From Lachnospiraceae bacterium UBA7199 (lineage in GTDB: Bacteria > Bacillota > Clostridia > Lachnospirales > Lachnospiraceae), in the NCBI GenBank assembly GCA_002490775.1, contig DKUR01000051.1, positions 1 to 12,203 on the forward strand: a stretch of DNA of 12,203 nucleotides, in the 5' to 3' direction. Under the pieces are notes generated by a model. It worked only from the letters and a program-made list of their open reading frames with translations. It searched no databases and was not told the origin of the DNA. Shown here piece after piece: positions 1 through 8,006 of this stretch. Made by a program: the position numbers and the translations under genes. Numbering within the stretch: position 1 is the stretch's first letter; each line of letters begins with the position of its first letter.

Positions 1-119
1 ATTTACTCATGCGTTTGTCGTGTCCATAATTAAGTAGACTACTGCTACTCCACATAGCAGAAAACTATCTCGCCACAAAATAATACAGTCAATATCCACA
101 ATTGATTTAAAATAATTGT
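1..119. other. Non-coding edge upstream of the tape measure gene
   Basis: All three forward frames are interrupted by stops within these 119 bases, and I see no recognisable protein. There is a short hairpin, CTGCTA at about 48-53 pairing with TAGCAG at about 55-60 or just after, with a loop of a few bases. In frame with the tape measure gene a TAA lies at 108-110, so that gene cannot begin upstream of it. No Shine-Dalgarno sequence is visible in the bases just before position 120. The stretch may be the tail of an unseen upstream gene plus a spacer, or the scar of a recombination event at the module boundary. Confidence 0.4.
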
Positions 120-3100
120 ATGATATTCAAACAAGAAACAATAAAGTCATGGTTTACTGGTATAAATTCTTCTATAAATAACGAGGTTGTAAAACCTTTT
201 CAAAATGCAGAACAAATAATATGGAAATATAATCAGGCTATTGAACATAATTCCTTAACACAAAATGGATGGAATAGAATATTAGCCCAGTCTGATGATA
301 GTTTAAAAATGTATCTTACGAGCATTAAAGGTACAGCAGCATCAATAACTGGGTATACTACTTCATTGCAAGGTAATATTACAGGTTTTAAAAAAGTTTC
401 ATCTGCTATTACGCAATATAACTCTATTGCGTCCACAGGAACAGCAAATCAAACAACATTTGCAAATGCAGTATCTGCTACAAATAACAAATTAGCAAAT
501 TATTTAGTTGGATTGAACGGAGCTAAAGCAAGTACTGGCGGATATGCATTATCATTAATTGGTGCAACAGCAAAAACAGTTGCTTTACAATTTGCCACTA
601 TTGCATTAAATTCCGCTATAACATCTGGCACATCACTAATTATATCTGGAATTGTGTCTGCAATTTCTTCATGGATACATAAAACAGAAAATATGATTAG
701 TGCTTCGGAAGATGCATTAGATACTGTTAAATCTTTAAATGAAGAGTTAAAGAATAATCAAAAGACAATTAGTGATACTGCTAAAAGATTTGCAGAATTA
801 TCACAAGGAGTAGATCAATTAACGGGAGAAAACATCAGTTTAACCAGTAATGATTATGAAGAATTTTTAAATCTAAGCAATCAATTAGCTGAAATGTTCC
901 CAACACTTACTCGTAATTATAATGACAATGGTGATGCAATTGTACAATTAAGTGGCAATGTTGACACTATTGTTAGTTCTTTACATAATCTTATTGAAGC
1001 ACAGAGAGACTTAACAAATAAACAAATAGCAGAAGAATTGCCAACTATATTTGATGGACTTTCTGCAAAATCTGATGCTTATGAAAGGCAATTATCGGAT
1101 TTGCAAAGCAAAAAGGATGCATTGCTAAAATCATTAGGCGATGTTCAAAGTGATAATTTTACTAATAATTTCATGAATGGTCTTTCTGATAAATGGATTG
1201 AAATAACTGGAAATAATTTAGAAGTTATTTCTCAAATCAGAGATGACTATATTAAAATATTGACAGATGCTGATATTAATTTTGAAGAATTAACACCTGA
1301 TTATGAAATAAAAGATGGCGTTGAAATTCCTGTTGGATTTACTATTAAAATTAATTCATCAGATGAAGATATTGAAAGAGCAACATTGACTATTGATGGC
1401 AAAATAGAAGAACTTGCGATGCAATATGAAACAGACATTCAGAAATTAAATGATGAAATTAATGCTACTACTGAAAAGAATAAGGCAAATTGGAATAATT
1501 TAAGTAATTCTATTTTTTCATGGTTAAGTACAGATGATTCATTTAAAGTTATGAATGATGCCATGCAAGCAACCGTACAAAGCATAATTAATAGTCTGGA
1601 TTGGAGTTCATTAAATTTTTCTTCTTGGGAAGATGCAGAACAATATATTCAAAATAACATTTTATCTCTGTTTAATACTGCTGAAGGTAATCAAACACTT
1701 ACAGATGTTCAAATAATGCTTGGGGTTAGAACCCAATTTAATAATGGAGATATATCTGTTAAAGATTATCAGGATAAAATACAAGAACTATTAGCAAATA
1801 TAGAAGGATTGCCAGACGAAACTAAGAAGTCTATTATGTGGTTATTTGGTGTTAATTTTAATGAAGATGGTACTACTACTTCTGATACTGATACACTAAT
1901 CAACAACGTCAAAGAAAAACTCCAAGATGATTTTGACAACAAAGTTGGAGAACTAACTCTTGAAGAACTGCAAATTGCAGCAGAACAGGTAGAAGTTCCA
2001 AATGGTACTCTTCTATCTTGGGACGAACTGGTTACTAAGATTAAAGAAGTTCAAAGTTCAACCTCGAACATTGAAAACCCCATTTCATCCACAATCACCT
2101 CTTCTGTTGAACAATTGGCAACTCAGCTCGAACCCCAATTCACAAAACTTGGAGAGGCATATAGGGAAATTTTTACAGCAGATGGTTTTACTCTTAATAC
2201 TGTAGACAATTCCATGCTTGAAAACCTGCGTACAGCATTTACAGAACTTGAGGAAGAAGTTGGAGTCGCTTTTGATGCTTCTGTTCTTAACCCGTTCTTT
2301 GATACACTGACTAATAAAGCTTCAACCGTAGAACAGGTGCAGGATGCATTTAATAACCTAGCCTCTGCTTATTTCTACAGTACAGAAACTTTAGATTATC
2401 TTTCTTCTGAAACTGCTGATGCCATTGAAAAACAATTGGAAGAAATGGGTGTCCAGAATGCAACGGAAGTTGTAGCAGATGCATTAACAGCTAAAACTGA
2501 AGAACTTATTGTAGCAAAAGAATATCTTGCTCAGACTGGAAAAGAATTAACAACTGCTACAGAAGATGAGCAAACGGCTTTTATCTTAGAACAAATTGAA
2601 GCTGGTAACTGTGGCGAAGCTTTGGCATTATTACAGCTAAAGAAACTACTTGTAAACAGCGCACAGATAAATACTTCTGCCGACATTCAACAAATTATGA
2701 ATCTGGCTTCTGCCAGCGGAATGGGCGCTGAAGTATTAACCCGGCTTGCTAATGCAAAGAATATTTTAGGAATCGTTGAAGCCGGGGGGACCGTATCACT
2801 TTCATCTTATCAGAAGGCTTTATCTGATGTGGAATCTGCAAAGCAGACTATGCTTGACTGGAAACCTGTTGAGTTAGATTTCAGTAATTTCGGAGATGGA
2901 GCTTCTAAAGCTGGTAATGCCGGAAAATCCGCCGCCGAAAGCTACATAGACGCTTTCGAGGAAGAGTTATCCGACTTGTCCCAGCTTCGCGACAATGGTG
3001 TTATCACTGAAAAAGAATACTTAGACAGCCTCCGCACGCTCTATGAAAAATACTTCGAGAACAAGCTGGGGTATGAGAAGGAATACGCCAAATACCAGCG

Positions 3101-5531
3101 GCAATACCTGGAAGGCTATAAATCGCTTTACGAATCCGCCCTCAGCGGCATTTCCACGCTGCTGGGCAATCAGATTGACGGTTATAAGGATGCCAAAGAT
3201 GCCGCTGTCTCCTCTCTCACTCAGGAAAAAGATGCCCGTCTTGAAGTCATTGACGCCCAGAAGGAACAGCTAGAGGCCCAAAAGGATCTGATTGACGAGC
3301 AGATCGAAGCAAAGCAAAAGCTCATAGATGATATTCAAAATGAAATTGACGCCATGAAAGAAGCCAATTCTGAACGCCAGCGTCAGTTGGATTTGCAAAA
3401 AGCACAGTACGAACTGGAACGTATGCAGCACCAGCGCACAATCCTTCAATACAGTGAAGAAAATGGAATGCAGTATGTGCAAAATGATGAAGGGCTGCGG
3501 GCTGCAAAGGAAAGCGTTGACAGTGCAAAATTTGAAATTGAAATTTCCAATAAGGAAAAAAATATCTCCCTGCTGGAAGATGAAATCAGTCTGCTAGAAG
3601 AGCAAAAGGATGCCATTCAAAATCAAATGGATCTTCTTGATAAACAAGCGGAGCAGATTGAAAGCTACTACTCTAAAATGATTTCTGAAACAGAAGCTTA
3701 CTATGATTCTCTAATCAACAACATGGAACGCCAGAAATCAAAATGGGAAGAAATAGCTGAAATTGAAAGCGTTGCAAGAGCCTACTCCGACTTAGAGCAG
3801 GTGGCAGGCGGCATGGGCTACAGCGTCCAGGATATCTTAAGCGGCAATGAACAGGCTTTTGAAGATTTTAAGTCTAGGTACATTGCTCTGCTAAGCGACC
3901 TAAACAATAATTCCAGTTTTTCAGAAGGATTATCTTATGCCACATCAGGTATTGCCCAAGACATTGACAACCTGGAAGCTTCTGCTGCCACCGTCAGCGA
4001 AAGCACAGGCAAAATAGCCGCCAATATCAGGGAAGTTAACACCAATGCAGAGGCATTAAGCAGCAGCCTTTCCAATATCAATGATTCTCTCTCCGGCTTT
4101 TCCGAGACAGACAATATCACTGCTTCCACAGAAGCCTTTTCTAAGCTGGGACAGGCAATCCAATCTGTAGCAGATGCGCTGAACATAAGCGAAGACGGTA
4201 CCATAGGCAGTCTCACAGGCGCACTTAAGTCTTTATACGAAATGCCCCTTTGCCAAACGGATGACGATAAAAATGGCGGTATTCTTTCTAAATTTCAAGC
4301 ATTAAAGACTGCTGTCACTGACGTAACAAACGCCATTTCCGGCGGTGGTTCCTCCACCTCTGACAGCGGTGACGGGGGAAATTCCTCAAGTCCAGGTACA
4401 AGCTCCGGTGCAGCCGGAAACAGTTCTGGCGGACTGGCAGGCGCCATTGCCTCCCTGAAATCTGCCGCCACTGATGCATTAGGCGGCAATGGAAATGATG
4501 AATCAGAAGGACAAAGCGAAGGCTCCGGCATTATCGCCCAGTTTGGTCAGCTTAAAAATGCAGTAACCGACACCACGGAAGCCATCGGCAGCGGCGACTC
4601 AAAACAGAAGAAAAAATCTAAAGGAAACTCAAAAAATGGAAATTTGATCAGTTCCATCACAAGTCTTGGAAGCACCGCCTCAGAAATTCTTACCGGCGAC
4701 GGTAATGATGAAGATAAATCAGGCGGCGTAATTGGGCGGTTTGAACAGTTCAAAGACGTAATCGGTGAAGCCAATGAACATGTAACAGGAATTGCCACAG
4801 GGTTACACGATATTGATGACGAAACTGTAGAATGCACCATCAAAGTAAATGTTGAACAAAATGGAGAGCTGCCTGCCTATTCCAAAGGCATCCTTGCTCC
4901 CATGAAGCTGGAAAGTGCTGAATATAAAGCAAAATATAGCCCTGCACATGCTAAAGGAACCGGAAATTACAAAGGGCTTCCCAAATCAGAGAAAAATGCG
5001 CTTCGTTCCGAATATGGACAACCTGAATTAACCGTATATCCTGACGGAACTACAGAACTCACCACACAGCCTACCATCAGCGATCTTCCGAAAGGAACCG
5101 TTATTTTTAATGAAACACAGACAAAAGAAATTTTCCAAAATAAAGGGGATGCTTTAGGCGGCGTATCTGCAAGCGGCTCTACAGGACAAAGCTCTCCCGG
5201 AAAACCCACTCTTCCTCCGCCCCAGCGCCCTGCCTTTTTGGTGCAGCAGGAATTACAGGAAGAATGCCTTGCAAAAACAGGCAGCATTATGGATAAAATT
5301 TTATCTCCTTTAAATATGCTTTCCCGCAATTGGAAAGACATGGCCGGCCTGACAGGAAACATAAATCATATTAATCACAATGGGCAAAATCAGTCCGTCA
5401 ATGTAGGCGGCATCAATATCACCTGCCCCGGCGTTACCAGTCAGGAAGTAGCCAGACAGTTAGGCACAGAATTAAATCATATTTTTAGCGGATTCCATAA
5501 CTATGCAGACCAGCAAAGCAGAGTCAGATAA
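120..5531 (+). CDS. Phage tail tape measure protein (1803 aa)
   Basis: Tape measure proteins set tail length, fill the tail tube and help deliver DNA. The gene is one open frame of 1803 codons, the longest in the window and the first of the tail-tip genes, as in siphophage tail modules. The N-terminus is helical. Residues about 138-188 form a Gly/Ala-rich hydrophobic stretch (including TGGYALSLIG and SLIISGIVSAIS), fitting the membrane-active segment of this family. Residues about 1025-1215 are a long Glu/Gln/Lys-rich coiled coil. Residues about 1360-1560 are Gly/Ser-rich with repeated helical units. Near residue 1660 comes LPKGTVIFNETQTKEIF, and the end (ITCPGVTSQEVARQLGTELN, then ADQQSR) resembles C-termini I recall from Clostridia tape measures. 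ATG at 120 is the first start after the in-frame stop at 108-110, but it has no visible Shine-Dalgarno. Base composition changes inside the gene: 12 of 60 bases are G/C at 1201-1260 and 29 of 60 at 3061-3120, which suggests mosaic origin. No muramidase or peptidase domain is evident. Confidence 0.93.
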   Translation: MIFKQETIKSWFTGINSSINNEVVKPFQNAEQIIWKYNQAIEHNSLTQNGWNRILAQSDDSLKMYLTSIKGTAASITGYTTSLQGNITGFKKVSSAITQYNSIASTGTANQTTFANAVSATNNKLANYLVGLNGAKASTGGYALSLIGATAKTVALQFATIALNSAITSGTSLIISGIVSAISSWIHKTENMISASEDALDTVKSLNEELKNNQKTISDTAKRFAELSQGVDQLTGENISLTSNDYEEFLNLSNQLAEMFPTLTRNYNDNGDAIVQLSGNVDTIVSSLHNLIEAQRDLTNKQIAEELPTIFDGLSAKSDAYERQLSDLQSKKDALLKSLGDVQSDNFTNNFMNGLSDKWIEITGNNLEVISQIRDDYIKILTDADINFEELTPDYEIKDGVEIPVGFTIKINSSDEDIERATLTIDGKIEELAMQYETDIQKLNDEINATTEKNKANWNNLSNSIFSWLSTDDSFKVMNDAMQATVQSIINSLDWSSLNFSSWEDAEQYIQNNILSLFNTAEGNQTLTDVQIMLGVRTQFNNGDISVKDYQDKIQELLANIEGLPDETKKSIMWLFGVNFNEDGTTTSDTDTLINNVKEKLQDDFDNKVGELTLEELQIAAEQVEVPNGTLLSWDELVTKIKEVQSSTSNIENPISSTITSSVEQLATQLEPQFTKLGEAYREIFTADGFTLNTVDNSMLENLRTAFTELEEEVGVAFDASVLNPFFDTLTNKASTVEQVQDAFNNLASAYFYSTETLDYLSSETADAIEKQLEEMGVQNATEVVADALTAKTEELIVAKEYLAQTGKELTTATEDEQTAFILEQIEAGNCGEALALLQLKKLLVNSAQINTSADIQQIMNLASASGMGAEVLTRLANAKNILGIVEAGGTVSLSSYQKALSDVESAKQTMLDWKPVELDFSNFGDGASKAGNAGKSAAESYIDAFEEELSDLSQLRDNGVITEKEYLDSLRTLYEKYFENKLGYEKEYAKYQRQYLEGYKSLYESALSGISTLLGNQIDGYKDAKDAAVSSLTQEKDARLEVIDAQKEQLEAQKDLIDEQIEAKQKLIDDIQNEIDAMKEANSERQRQLDLQKAQYELERMQHQRTILQYSEENGMQYVQNDEGLRAAKESVDSAKFEIEISNKEKNISLLEDEISLLEEQKDAIQNQMDLLDKQAEQIESYYSKMISETEAYYDSLINNMERQKSKWEEIAEIESVARAYSDLEQVAGGMGYSVQDILSGNEQAFEDFKSRYIALLSDLNNNSSFSEGLSYATSGIAQDIDNLEASAATVSESTGKIAANIREVNTNAEALSSSLSNINDSLSGFSETDNITASTEAFSKLGQAIQSVADALNISEDGTIGSLTGALKSLYEMPLCQTDDDKNGGILSKFQALKTAVTDVTNAISGGGSSTSDSGDGGNSSSPGTSSGAAGNSSGGLAGAIASLKSAATDALGGNGNDESEGQSEGSGIIAQFGQLKNAVTDTTEAIGSGDSKQKKKSKGNSKNGNLISSITSLGSTASEILTGDGNDEDKSGGVIGRFEQFKDVIGEANEHVTGIATGLHDIDDETVECTIKVNVEQNGELPAYSKGILAPMKLESAEYKAKYSPAHAKGTGNYKGLPKSEKNALRSEYGQPELTVYPDGTTELTTQPTISDLPKGTVIFNETQTKEIFQNKGDALGGVSASGSTGQSSPGKPTLPPPQRPAFLVQQELQEECLAKTGSIMDKILSPLNMLSRNWKDMAGLTGNINHINHNGQNQSVNVGGINITCPGVTSQEVARQLGTELNHIFSGFHNYADQQSRVR
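4197..4800 (+). repeat. Diverged alternating internal repeats in the tape measure protein
   Basis: Two kinds of unit alternate at the protein level. Type A starts near residues 1387, 1470 and 1536: GILSKFQALKTAVTDVTNAI, GIIAQFGQLKNAVTDTTEAI and GVIGRFEQFKDVIGEANEHV. Type B starts near residues 1360, 1437 and 1507: GTIGSLTGALKSL, GGLAGAIASLKSAATDAL followed by GGNGNDESEG, and GNLISSITSLGSTASEIL followed by TGDGNDEDKSGG. Gly/Ser/Asp-rich linkers separate them. The units are clearly related in protein sequence but diverged in DNA. The A-to-A spacing is 83 then 66 residues, so the linkers vary in length. Confidence 0.75.
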
Positions 5532-5563
5532 ATCACAAATAACTTTTAAGAAAGGCTGTAAAA

Positions 5564-5821
5564 ATGGATTTTAAAACAGAACTTTTAAACGCAATCCAGA
5601 TCATGGTAAGCAGGAAACTTGACGACTGCAAAGCAGACCGCACCTACAAATCTGTAGTAAAAAGCATTACCCAAAAAGGATACATAGTATTGGATGAAGC
5701 AGGCAGTGAACGTATTGTTCCCTGCTGCATTCCCAATCTAACGCTTAAGGCCGGACAAAGCGTCTGGCTTAAAGAGCCTATGGGAGATCTGAAAGGTCTG
5801 CATATTTGCGGCATTTTATAA
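5564..5821 (+). CDS. Small conserved-type tail protein (85 aa)
   Basis: This 85-residue protein is encoded 32 bases after the tape measure stop. An AAAGG-like Shine-Dalgarno (in AGAAAGGCTG) sits just before the ATG. The first 25 residues look helical (MDFKTELLNAIQIMVSRKLD). The rest alternates short beta-type segments (KGYIVLDEAGSERIVPC, NLTLKAGQSVWLKEPMG, LHICGIL) in a pattern that would suit a small barrel such as an OB fold. I recall similar small proteins directly after the tape measure in Clostridia prophages, but I know of no assigned function. From position, a small tail-tip or hub component is plausible. That role is inferred from context only. Confidence 0.8.
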   Translation: MDFKTELLNAIQIMVSRKLDDCKADRTYKSVVKSITQKGYIVLDEAGSERIVPCCIPNLTLKAGQSVWLKEPMGDLKGLHICGIL

Positions 5822-5837
5822 CAAAAATTTACTGAAA

Positions 5838-5847
5838 AAGGAGGTGA
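5838..5847 (+). promoter_or_regulatory. Strong Shine-Dalgarno for the 405-aa tail protein
   Basis: AAGGAGGTGA lies 6 bases before the ATG at 5854. It is nearly fully complementary to the 16S rRNA 3' end and fixes the start of the 405-aa gene. Confidence 0.85.
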
Positions 5848-5853
5848 GCAAAC

Positions 5854-7071
5854 ATGGCCAAACCCTATATTCAAAAAATAACTCCATTTGATGCCGACAA
5901 AGATTATGAAATCTCTTTATCATGGACCGGAAGCCGCGCCCATGCAAACAGAATTATTATTTACGATAATGATTCCAATAGCGTTTTGTTTGATGATACG
6001 ATATCATCCTTTGCACTTAAACATACGATTCCCGCTTATACCCTGACCAATGGCAAAAAATATGTGATTCAGGCACAAACCTATGACGTGGAAAACCTCC
6101 CTTCTCCCCTGTCAGACAGGGTTTTGTTTTTTACCTTTGAAACGCCTGCGTTTTATTTTAACAATCTTCCTGAAAATCACAGGATTACAAATGCCTCCTT
6201 TTCGGCTTCTCTTACCTATCATTCCCCTGATTGGGAAGACATCAGCACCTATGTGTTTTCTCTTTATGACTCTACCAAAAAGCTGCTGCTTTCCAGCAGC
6301 CCGCTGACAGATTCCTTTGATATCAGCTATACCTATCGGGGACTTGAAAACAATACCGTCTACTATATCAGATGTACAGGGGTTACGGTTAATGGGATGG
6401 AGCTGGATACCGGCTATCAGGAAATCAGCGTCAAATACGAAAACCCAAATGCCTACTCAAGAATCTACAGTACCGCCATCCCCTCGCAGGGGTGTGTACA
6501 GGTTGCCACGAATCTGATCATTATTCAATATAATGGGACGGAAAACTTCGAATACCCGGATGGAATGATTGACCTTAGAGACAAAACTTTATATTATGAC
6601 GAGGGATTTTTGATTGAAAAGGACTTTACACTGCTGATTCGGGGCACACATCTCTGGCAGAATGCAGACATTCTCAAAATGAGCAGTAAAAATGTCTCTC
6701 TGACGCTAAGCTCCCATATTTACAGCGGCGGAAAGCTCCGTTTTAAACTGCTTGTTCCAAATGGAGTAAGCAGTTATTTATTATATTCCAAAGAGCAGGT
6801 TTTTGAAAATGAAGATATGGTCACAATTGCGGTGAGGAGAAAAGATAATATCTATCAGCTAAAGGTTTTTGTCTCTCCCGGCTTTTCTCCGGAGGGTAAC
6901 CTGTGGTATGGCACACAGCGTCCTGATCCTGCCCTTATAAAGATTTATGACAGTTGGATCGATACAGAAGGTTCCACCCATGTTGTTGACAAAGAATCTT
7001 TTACTACCTTTTTAGGAGAAACAGAACCCGTAGATACAGTAACAAGCGACCTATGGTTAGGAGGTGATTAA
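5854..7071 (+). CDS. Tail protein with fibronectin-like and jelly-roll-like regions (405 aa)
   Basis: Structural tail-tip or baseplate protein by position and fold pattern. Residues about 1-95 and 96-195 each read like a fibronectin type III beta sandwich: YEISLSW, then NRIIIYD, then NGKKYVIQAQTYD in the first, and FSASLTY, then YVFSLYD, then NNTVYYIRCTGV in the second. Such modules often decorate phage tails. Residues about 205-370 contain FLIEKDFTLLIRGTHLWQN and regularly spaced strands (ILKMSSKNVSLTLSS, MVTIAVRRKDNIYQLKVFVS), resembling a concanavalin-like jelly roll that could bind glycans. The protein ends in TEPVDTVTSDLWLGGD, a tail shared with two downstream small proteins. Its last codons contain the Shine-Dalgarno of the next gene. 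The fold assignments are pattern-based and have not been tested by search. No signal peptide or transmembrane helix is visible. Confidence 0.8.
   Translation: MAKPYIQKITPFDADKDYEISLSWTGSRAHANRIIIYDNDSNSVLFDDTISSFALKHTIPAYTLTNGKKYVIQAQTYDVENLPSPLSDRVLFFTFETPAFYFNNLPENHRITNASFSASLTYHSPDWEDISTYVFSLYDSTKKLLLSSSPLTDSFDISYTYRGLENNTVYYIRCTGVTVNGMELDTGYQEISVKYENPNAYSRIYSTAIPSQGCVQVATNLIIIQYNGTENFEYPDGMIDLRDKTLYYDEGFLIEKDFTLLIRGTHLWQNADILKMSSKNVSLTLSSHIYSGGKLRFKLLVPNGVSSYLLYSKEQVFENEDMVTIAVRRKDNIYQLKVFVSPGFSPEGNLWYGTQRPDPALIKIYDSWIDTEGSTHVVDKESFTTFLGETEPVDTVTSDLWLGGD
7059..7068 (+). promoter_or_regulatory. Shine-Dalgarno embedded in the last codons of the 405-aa gene
   Basis: AGGAGGTGAT is a perfect 10-base complement to the 16S rRNA 3' end. 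It overlaps the codons for Leu-Gly-Gly-Asp immediately before the TAA at 7069-7071 and serves the ATG at 7077. Translation of the 309-aa protein is therefore coupled to the end of its upstream neighbour. Confidence 0.85.
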
Positions 7072-7076
7072 GGCGC

Positions 7077-8006
7077 ATGTTTTTATGTGGAAGTAATTTC
7101 GTTGGAGGAGCACTGGCATGTGCCATTACTCCTACCAGCATAGAACCAATTCATTATATTGAGCTGAAAAACGGAGTCTATGATGATCTGTATCTCAGCA
7201 AAGCAGTCGATTTTGAACTTACAGATACCTGCCCTAATGAATGGAACTTTGACACCATACTTTGGGCAAAATTTAACGGAAATGCCAATGCAGGAAATGT
7301 TGACTGGAATCTGGAAACCACTTCCCACCTTATTTTAAAAAGCAGAAATGAAGGAGAATTTAAATGGAAAACCATTGCAGTAAAAGAAATTCATTCTACC
7401 GACGATTTTGTAATCAATTATCCTGATTACTTTATTGCCTCCGGCCAGACAGTGGAATATGCGGTGGTAAATGTTTTATATGGCGCAGAGGGCAACTATG
7501 CAACCACAAAAATCACGCCAAAATTCAGTCAAATGTTTTTAATTGAAAATGGAGTTGTGTGGGGAACAGAAATCACAGACGGAAACTGCAACACTACCCG
7601 CTGTATTCCCTCTTCCACTGTGGAACTGCTAAACAGCCGCTATCCCATTTTTATCAGAAACACTCTTGCTAATTATGACACCGGAACCTGCGCAGGCTCA
7701 TTTGTGCCTCTACTGGATGAAGGTGGCTGTGATCTGGCCTATGATGACCAGCACGATTATCAGCGGATCAGATATCAGAAAGAGTTTATGGATTTTCTGG
7801 CGGATGGAATCCCAAAGATACTGAAACTGCCTGATGGCAGGCTTTGGATTATCCAGGTAACACCCAGTCCTTCCGACAGCGCAAAAACCAAATATAACGA
7901 CAGGGAAATTTCCTGGTCATGGGTTGAAATTGGAGATGTCAACTCAGAGGAAGATTTATACTATCTGGGATTGTCCGATGTATCCCCGGAATGGTGGAAT
8001 AAGTAA
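7077..8006 (+). CDS. Baseplate/distal-tail-like protein (309 aa)
   Basis: The protein is mostly beta-strand in character. Residues about 24-125 form one strand-rich unit starting IEPIHYIELKNGVYDDLYLS. Residues about 190-300 form a second: YPIFIRNTLANYDTGTCAGS, then RYQKEFMDFLADGIPKILKL, PDGRLWIIQVTPSP and ISWSWVEIGDVNSEEDLYYL. The second unit resembles tail-tip proteins in which a charged helix precedes a 'pKilK.pdGR.W' strand pair. That style is found in ring-forming distal tail or minor tail proteins, but I cannot name a family with certainty. The protein is cysteine-rich for a phage structural protein, with Cys in the first 20 residues and several clustered near residues 170-220. The gene starts 5 bases after the previous stop under the embedded Shine-Dalgarno, and its TAA overlaps the ATG of the next gene by one base. 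A ring or hub component between the 405-aa and 608-aa proteins is the likeliest role. Confidence 0.75.
   Translation: MFLCGSNFVGGALACAITPTSIEPIHYIELKNGVYDDLYLSKAVDFELTDTCPNEWNFDTILWAKFNGNANAGNVDWNLETTSHLILKSRNEGEFKWKTIAVKEIHSTDDFVINYPDYFIASGQTVEYAVVNVLYGAEGNYATTKITPKFSQMFLIENGVVWGTEITDGNCNTTRCIPSSTVELLNSRYPIFIRNTLANYDTGTCAGSFVPLLDEGGCDLAYDDQHDYQRIRYQKEFMDFLADGIPKILKLPDGRLWIIQVTPSPSDSAKTKYNDREISWSWVEIGDVNSEEDLYYLGLSDVSPEWWNK

Noticed and set aside
4479..5161. TTAGGCGG at 4479-4486 and TTTAGGCGG at 5153-5161 as further inversion sites
   Set aside because: They match only 8-9 bases, lack the TAAATWATA half, and encode ordinary Leu-Gly-Gly in the tape measure repeats.
4295..5362. Several minus-strand open frames of 78-131 codons opposite the tape measure
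   Set aside because: They arise as mirror frames of Gly/Ser-rich coding sequence, lack ribosome sites, and show no protein-like features.
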